Shown here: piece after piece, positions 49,901 through 55,900 of the stretch
How positions within the stretch are numbered: position 1 is the stretch's first letter
Layout of the letters: every line of letters begins with the position of its first letter
Assembly (NCBI RefSeq): GCF_022682495.2
Contig: NC_071391.1
Location: 38,974,498 to 39,038,497 of the forward strand
Reading direction: 5' to 3'
DNA: 64,000 nt
Origin: Desmodus rotundus
Taxonomy: Eukaryota; Chordata; Mammalia; Chiroptera; Phyllostomidae
Translations under genes and position numbers: made by a program
The notes under the pieces: generated by a model
What the model saw: the letters and a program-made list of their open reading frames with translations, nothing else
What the model was told of the DNA's origin: nothing
Database searches by the model: none

Positions 49901-52855
49901 ATTTAGAGATGTTAAAGGGCCAGCCTCTCCAGCTCCCTGGGAGGACTCCCAAAGCCTTTTGTCCTGGATACGGAGGGAATGAGGCTCTTTGATGGGGCTT
50001 TCAGAACACAGGAAAAGGAAGTCAGAACTCTGCAGATATCAATTAAACAAGTGGTTGCCCACCACATCTCCTGCACTGTCCTATACACTGTGATGCCCAG
50101 AGTACAAAATCCCACTTAGCTGGCAAGATAGAGTTCCACAACCTCGATGATAAGAATTAAAATACATGCCAGCTTTCTGTTAGAATAAAGACCAGGCCCT
50201 GGCCAGATGGCTCAGTTGGTTGGAACGTCATCTCATTCACCAAAAGATTGCGGTTCAATCCCCAGTCAGGTCACATACCTAGGTTGTGGGTTCAGTCCCC
50301 TGGTTGGGGCATCAGCAGGAGGCAACCATTCAATGTTTCTCTTTCTCCCCCTTCCTATCTCTAAAATAAATACACATATCCTTGGGAGAGGAGTGAAAAA
50401 AAGAAGAAAGACCAGTATCACATAAAAACATTCTATGAGCTCAGTGAAATAGGTACTGTCATACCCATTTTACACATGAGCAAACTGAGGCATCTAGAAA
50501 ATAAGAAACTCGCCCAAGGCTATGCAGGTGGGAAATGGTGAAGCTAGAGCTCTTAACCATTCAGATCCTAGAAATAAGAAAATAGGAGGAAGTACGCATT
50601 TACTGAACACCTGCCATGGTTAATTCTCTTTTTTAAAATTTGGTGTTTATAAGAGTCAAATTCATTTATCTGATTTTACTTCTGAGATCCATCTTGTTCC
50701 CTATTAGCACTGGATGGTGAGGTGTTGCTGTAGGCAACAACATGGAGAAGAAGCAGCAAGCTCAGCAGTGGTAAGTGAGTCAGGACAGGTTTCCAGGAGA
50801 AACAGTTCTGAGATGAGGAAGAGAAGGGAATCCCAGGCTGAAGGAACAGCAGGAGCAAAGGAATTCAGGCATTTTCTAGTGTGTGGCATGTTCTGGGAAC
50901 AGAGGAATCCAATTGAGTCAAGTATGGTCCCTATGTCCCAGAGAGATGGGCAGCAAGAGTGGTGAGTACGTGGAAACCAGGGAGACTGAAGGTTTTGAGG
51001 GGCAATTAATGAGTTTGAATTTTATCCAGTACCTCTTATAAAGCCAGAGAAGCCTGCAGGTAAGGAAGCATCAGAATAAAAAATTAAGTTTGAGAATAAT
51101 TTTGGACAGATCATGAAAGCTGGTCTAAAACAGGATGGTCTGGGGGAAGACAGACCAGCTAAGAGGGTATGGAAACAGCCTGGTGAGTGGTGATGAGACT
51201 GTATGGAAACAGCCTGGTGAGCGGTGATGAGACTGTAGACTGCAATGGACAGGTGGGGATGGGAGGACAAGTGGGGATGGGAGGACAGGTTTGAGAGCTC
51301 TGAGGAGATCAGTTTGGCAGGACTTGGTAAGGAGATGAGGTGGAGAAAGAGACCCGGAAGTCCCCCAGAAGTCTGTCTGCATGGCTGAGGGGTGAAGGTG
51401 CCATTAATTAGGACTGGGAGCATGCAGCTCACTTGAGAATAAAGGCAGCAAGTTCGGGTTTGGACATGTTGAATGGCCATAGGGAGCAACTTGGATGTTA
51501 CAATCTGACAGACCTGGTTTTGCATCCTGGCTCTACACTAACTAGCTGGGACCCTGGGGAATCTAATTAACTTAGCTGAGCCTCAGTTCTTAGCTTGCAA
51601 TTTCCCCAGAAAATGAGCTTAGCCATGTTTTCTTTGCAGAGCTGTCGTAAGGAAGAATGAGAAAGTGTGGCTGATGTATAGTTGATGTTCAATAATAAAT
51701 GGTAGCTGTTGAAATGGCTTTGGTTGTCCTGATCTAGGAGCCAATATCTAGGAAGTGGGTGGGCTTCTGGACATGGATGTTGACAGAAGTGTGGGCTGAG
51801 GCAAAGATGTGTATTAACTTTCAGGCCTTCTAGATGCCCTGGTCTGGGCTCAGAGCTCTCAGTCTCGGGCAAGGAAAAGGCCTCCCAGAGATGGATCTGA
51901 AGAAAGTTTATCCCCAGCCACTCGCTTAGGGGTCACCTGGGGGTTCAGGGCACCTCTACCCACAAACACCGAAAGTTACTTTTCCAAGTCCCTGAGATGG
52001 CCAGAAACAAATGCTTTCATTGGAATGAACTAGTATAGGCAGATATTTAAAAAACAAATTTACTACTTTTATTAAAATTAGCTCCTGTTCATTATTTTAA
52101 AATTCAACTAATAGTGAAAAATACAAAAAGGAAATTAAAAATGTCTTACACCAAATGTCTCCTTCCCCACAAATGCAGGAGGAGGAAAGGGAGGATGGAG
52201 GGAGGTTATATTGCTAGAAATACTTTTTTTTGAAATAAAATATATTAAAATATAATTAAATCACAATTAAAATGAAGTGAAACTGTAGGACCTGCTGAAT
52301 TAAGGTAATTGATTCCTCCAGGAAAAAAAAAGAAATTCATTGTTAAAAGTTTAAAGAATATATTATGAAATGCATTAAGGGTGTGGGGTCACTGAGGCAC
52401 TTCACATCTCATGCGTCAAATTTGGATTAACTGCATCCTACAGGAAAAAATGAAATGGCACCTTTATTATTCCTTCCTACCTTTTCATCTCCATATATAC
52501 CAATGATAAATTATTCTTTTTATATTGTTAAGTCTATAGTATTTACATTTTATTCTGTAACCATAGTTTCCATAGTTGTTTAAGCCTTAAACTTGTATGT
52601 GAAAGGATTTCATGCTCACCACTAATGTCTTTACTATGGCTGCTCATTCCCAATGTTATAATTTTGGTGTATGCCTTGTTTAGCTGGATTTCATTATTCA
52701 ATAGTTTTCCTAGAAGAGCTCAGAAGTGCTATGTTCCCTAAATTCTAGCATGTTTGAAAGTGTCTTTAATTCTTTTTTTAAAAATCCTTACCCAAGGACA
52801 TTTTTCCATTGCTTTTGAGAGAGAGGAAGGAGGAGAGAGAGACACACATACACAC

Positions 52856-52907
<52 letters not shown>

Positions 52908-55900
52908 TGATTGGTTGCCTCCTGTATGCACCCCAACCAGGGATTGAACGTGCAGCCTAGGTATGTGCCCTGACTGGGAATCGAACCAGCAACCTTTCTC
53001 TGTATGGGATGATGCTTCATCCAGCTGAGCCACACTGGCCAGGGCAAAATGTTGTCTTTCATTCTAGGAGGACAGCTTGGATGCTAATAAATTCTGGGCC
53101 ACTTTTCTCTTCAGAGCTTTGTGAATGCTACACAGGATTCAGTGTTGTAGAGAAGTCTGAGGCCAGCTATTTCCAGCGCCCCTTGGTCCTCACCTGTCCC
53201 CATATGGCTTATTCCTTCTATGATGGTAGTTGGAGAAGCATTTCATACTTATATAAAACGCAATCTGCAAGTTCAGCTTTATCTGAACTTAGTTGGGGGA
53301 AATTTTTTCTTCTCTTCTTGCCTTTGGATCTGTTCTTTGTTTCTTTTTTTCACTACCGCAGAGACACCATAATCCATTAATTTCTCATCATTGCCTCAAG
53401 TGTAGATTCATTATTCCATTTCCAAATACTTTAATTTCTTCTGCTTTAAATTCCTTGTGCTCATTTCAGTCTCTCTCATCCTCCTTACTAATTCAATTTG
53501 AGACTGCATCTGTTTTATTCTTTCATATTTTCAACACATTGGTTAGTTCTATATTTTTATAATTTCCTGCTTAATTCCATTATTTCAGTCTTCAGTTTAT
53601 TTCCTTAAATTGGAATCTTCTTCAATCTTTGTGTGATTCTCTCATCTCTGATTTCCTATTTCTGTTTTCTTCAGGTTCCATTTTTTCCATAAATCAAAGA
53701 ATTTGTGGTACAAATTTTGCACATTTTAGCTGTGTTTGTTGCATCTATGGTTTTTTTAAAAAAGATTTTATTTATTTGTTTTTAGAGCAGAAGGGAGGAA
53801 GAGAGGGAAACATCAATGTGTGGTTGACTCCCACACGCCCCCTACTGGGGACCTGGCCTGCAACCCAGGTATATACCCAGACTGGGAGTCAAACCTGTGA
53901 CCCTTTGCTTTGTAGGCCAGTACTCCACCCACTGAGCCACACCTGCCAGGGTGTGTCTATGTTTTTATCCTAACATCTGTCTCCTGATGTTCCCTTTCTT
54001 CTTCCCTTTATGCTTTCCTTCCTTCCTATTTTGACTATAGTATTTTTATATAGTTGCCATGCCATTTGTTTCTATTTTATTTCTTTTTACATGGGCATTT
54101 CTACCTGGATTTTCTCTTTACATACATATATATACATATGCATATATATGTATGTAGTGTAGGTCAGTTTCCTTCCTACCTTATCTGCAATCTGTGGCCT
54201 CCCTGCAGTACTTAGCTGAGGACGGGGTGTTCCATGCGGCTTTGTTATTGCTGGATGGTGGAGAAAAGGGGAAGTTCAGATGGAGCTGTGCATAGTGGTG
54301 TTTATGATATTGGTTTCTGCTCTTTTTCTAACTTTGTTCATAGTCCAACACTTCAGTTTATTACACCAAAGTGGAGCTTATCTTATTCCCTTAGGTGGGA
54401 AGTAATGGGTTATGGATTATTTCACCAATTCAGGGTAGAATTATAGAGACAACCTACTCAGGTATTTATTTTCCAGCTTTGATCCAACTATTTCCAGCAG
54501 ATACCGTCACTATTCTGTCAGGTAAAGGAAGGAAAAGAGACAAATTCCAAGGAGTTTGACCACTATGCTATTTCTCAGAAAGGCGGGCAGGGGGTGGTGG
54601 GAAATAACTTCAGTTGGGCTTTCCATGTGTCTCACTCCATCACAGAAGCTTGTTTTATTTATTTTCTCTTTATTTTCCTTTCTGGTAAATCCCTCCCTAC
54701 TTTTCCACATAATTAGCTCTGGTAGAATACTGTGCAACAGTCCTTCTGTCTTTTCTTTCTCCTCCTCCTCATTAAGACAAAGAAACAGCAGCACAGGCAG
54801 TCTTTTCACTGGCTAGCGTATTGTTATGGTGGCATGGAGATCTTTCTACTCAAGAGAAACACTCTGAATCTCCTCTCCTGGCTGCCTGCTCATCTTCTCA
54901 GTCCACTTCCCTTCCCACTCTGTGGTACTGCGCTCTTTGCCAGGATTTTTTTCTCTCATCTTCCTCTCAGTACAGAGTCTTTGAGGGAAGAAGAAAAGGT
55001 TATTAAGGGGAAGAGCTCTACATTGTTTCCAGTAAGTTTTATCTTTCTCTGGCCATTATTTAAAAAAATTATCACCTTTTTCCATATTTGAGAATTGCTG
55101 CTATATTTTTAGTTGATTTTAAAATTCATTGTTATTGTTAAGTTCATTTGGTTAAATTTAGGAAGAGCTTGGCTGATTCTGAGATCCATCAGTTCTCGGA
55201 TCACTCTGCAGACCACCATTTTAGCAAAGCTAGAAGCCCTGACTAAGTACTTTTGGGGGTAGGGGGATGCTTGACCAAGAGTACTTTTGTAGGCAAAGCT
55301 CCTGGTATGACTTTCACATGATTATTAGACCTTGGTATGGTTCAATCATATAGAACTCTCAGGAGCCCATTGCTTAATTATCTCTCTGCTGGGTATTGGT
55401 AGAGTGAGGCCAGAAGCACCACAGGACTTACCGTCTGTCACATGGAAATGTCAGAGATCAATAAATGCCAGGACAGAACCCAAGAGGTGACAGGTAACTA
55501 AGAGACTGTCTAGTTCAATCTTATACTTGAAGAAGGACAACTGACTGCCCCATCTTTGACAAATAGCTCTCCCAGCAAAGTCTGGAGGGCTATTTGTCAA
55601 AGATGGGGCAGTCGGTTGTCCTTCTTTGAGTATAAGATTGAACTAGACAGTCTAGTTCAATCTATTCCCAGCAAAGTACCATTTCCTGGTACTTTCCTTG
55701 AGTACCAAGAAACTCATGAATACCATTCTGTTATTGGAAAGCTCAAATATTTAAGCATTATTTACCTTGAGCCAAACTATGCCTCCTCTTATCTCTGTGT
55801 GGTCTCCCTTGGTGAGGAAGTTTCTAATCAACATGATTCCCAATCTTAGCTCCATTTGGATGGCTAGCACAACTATGCCTATAGCCTGGCCTATAATTCT

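Noticed and set aside
51167..51288. CRISPR-like direct repeats
   Set aside because: Units are head-to-tail with no spacers, only two copies each, in a mammalian intron.
55504..55652. Calling the hairpin an established microRNA gene
   Set aside because: The structure alone is not evidence of processing; I recognise no known mature sequence in it.
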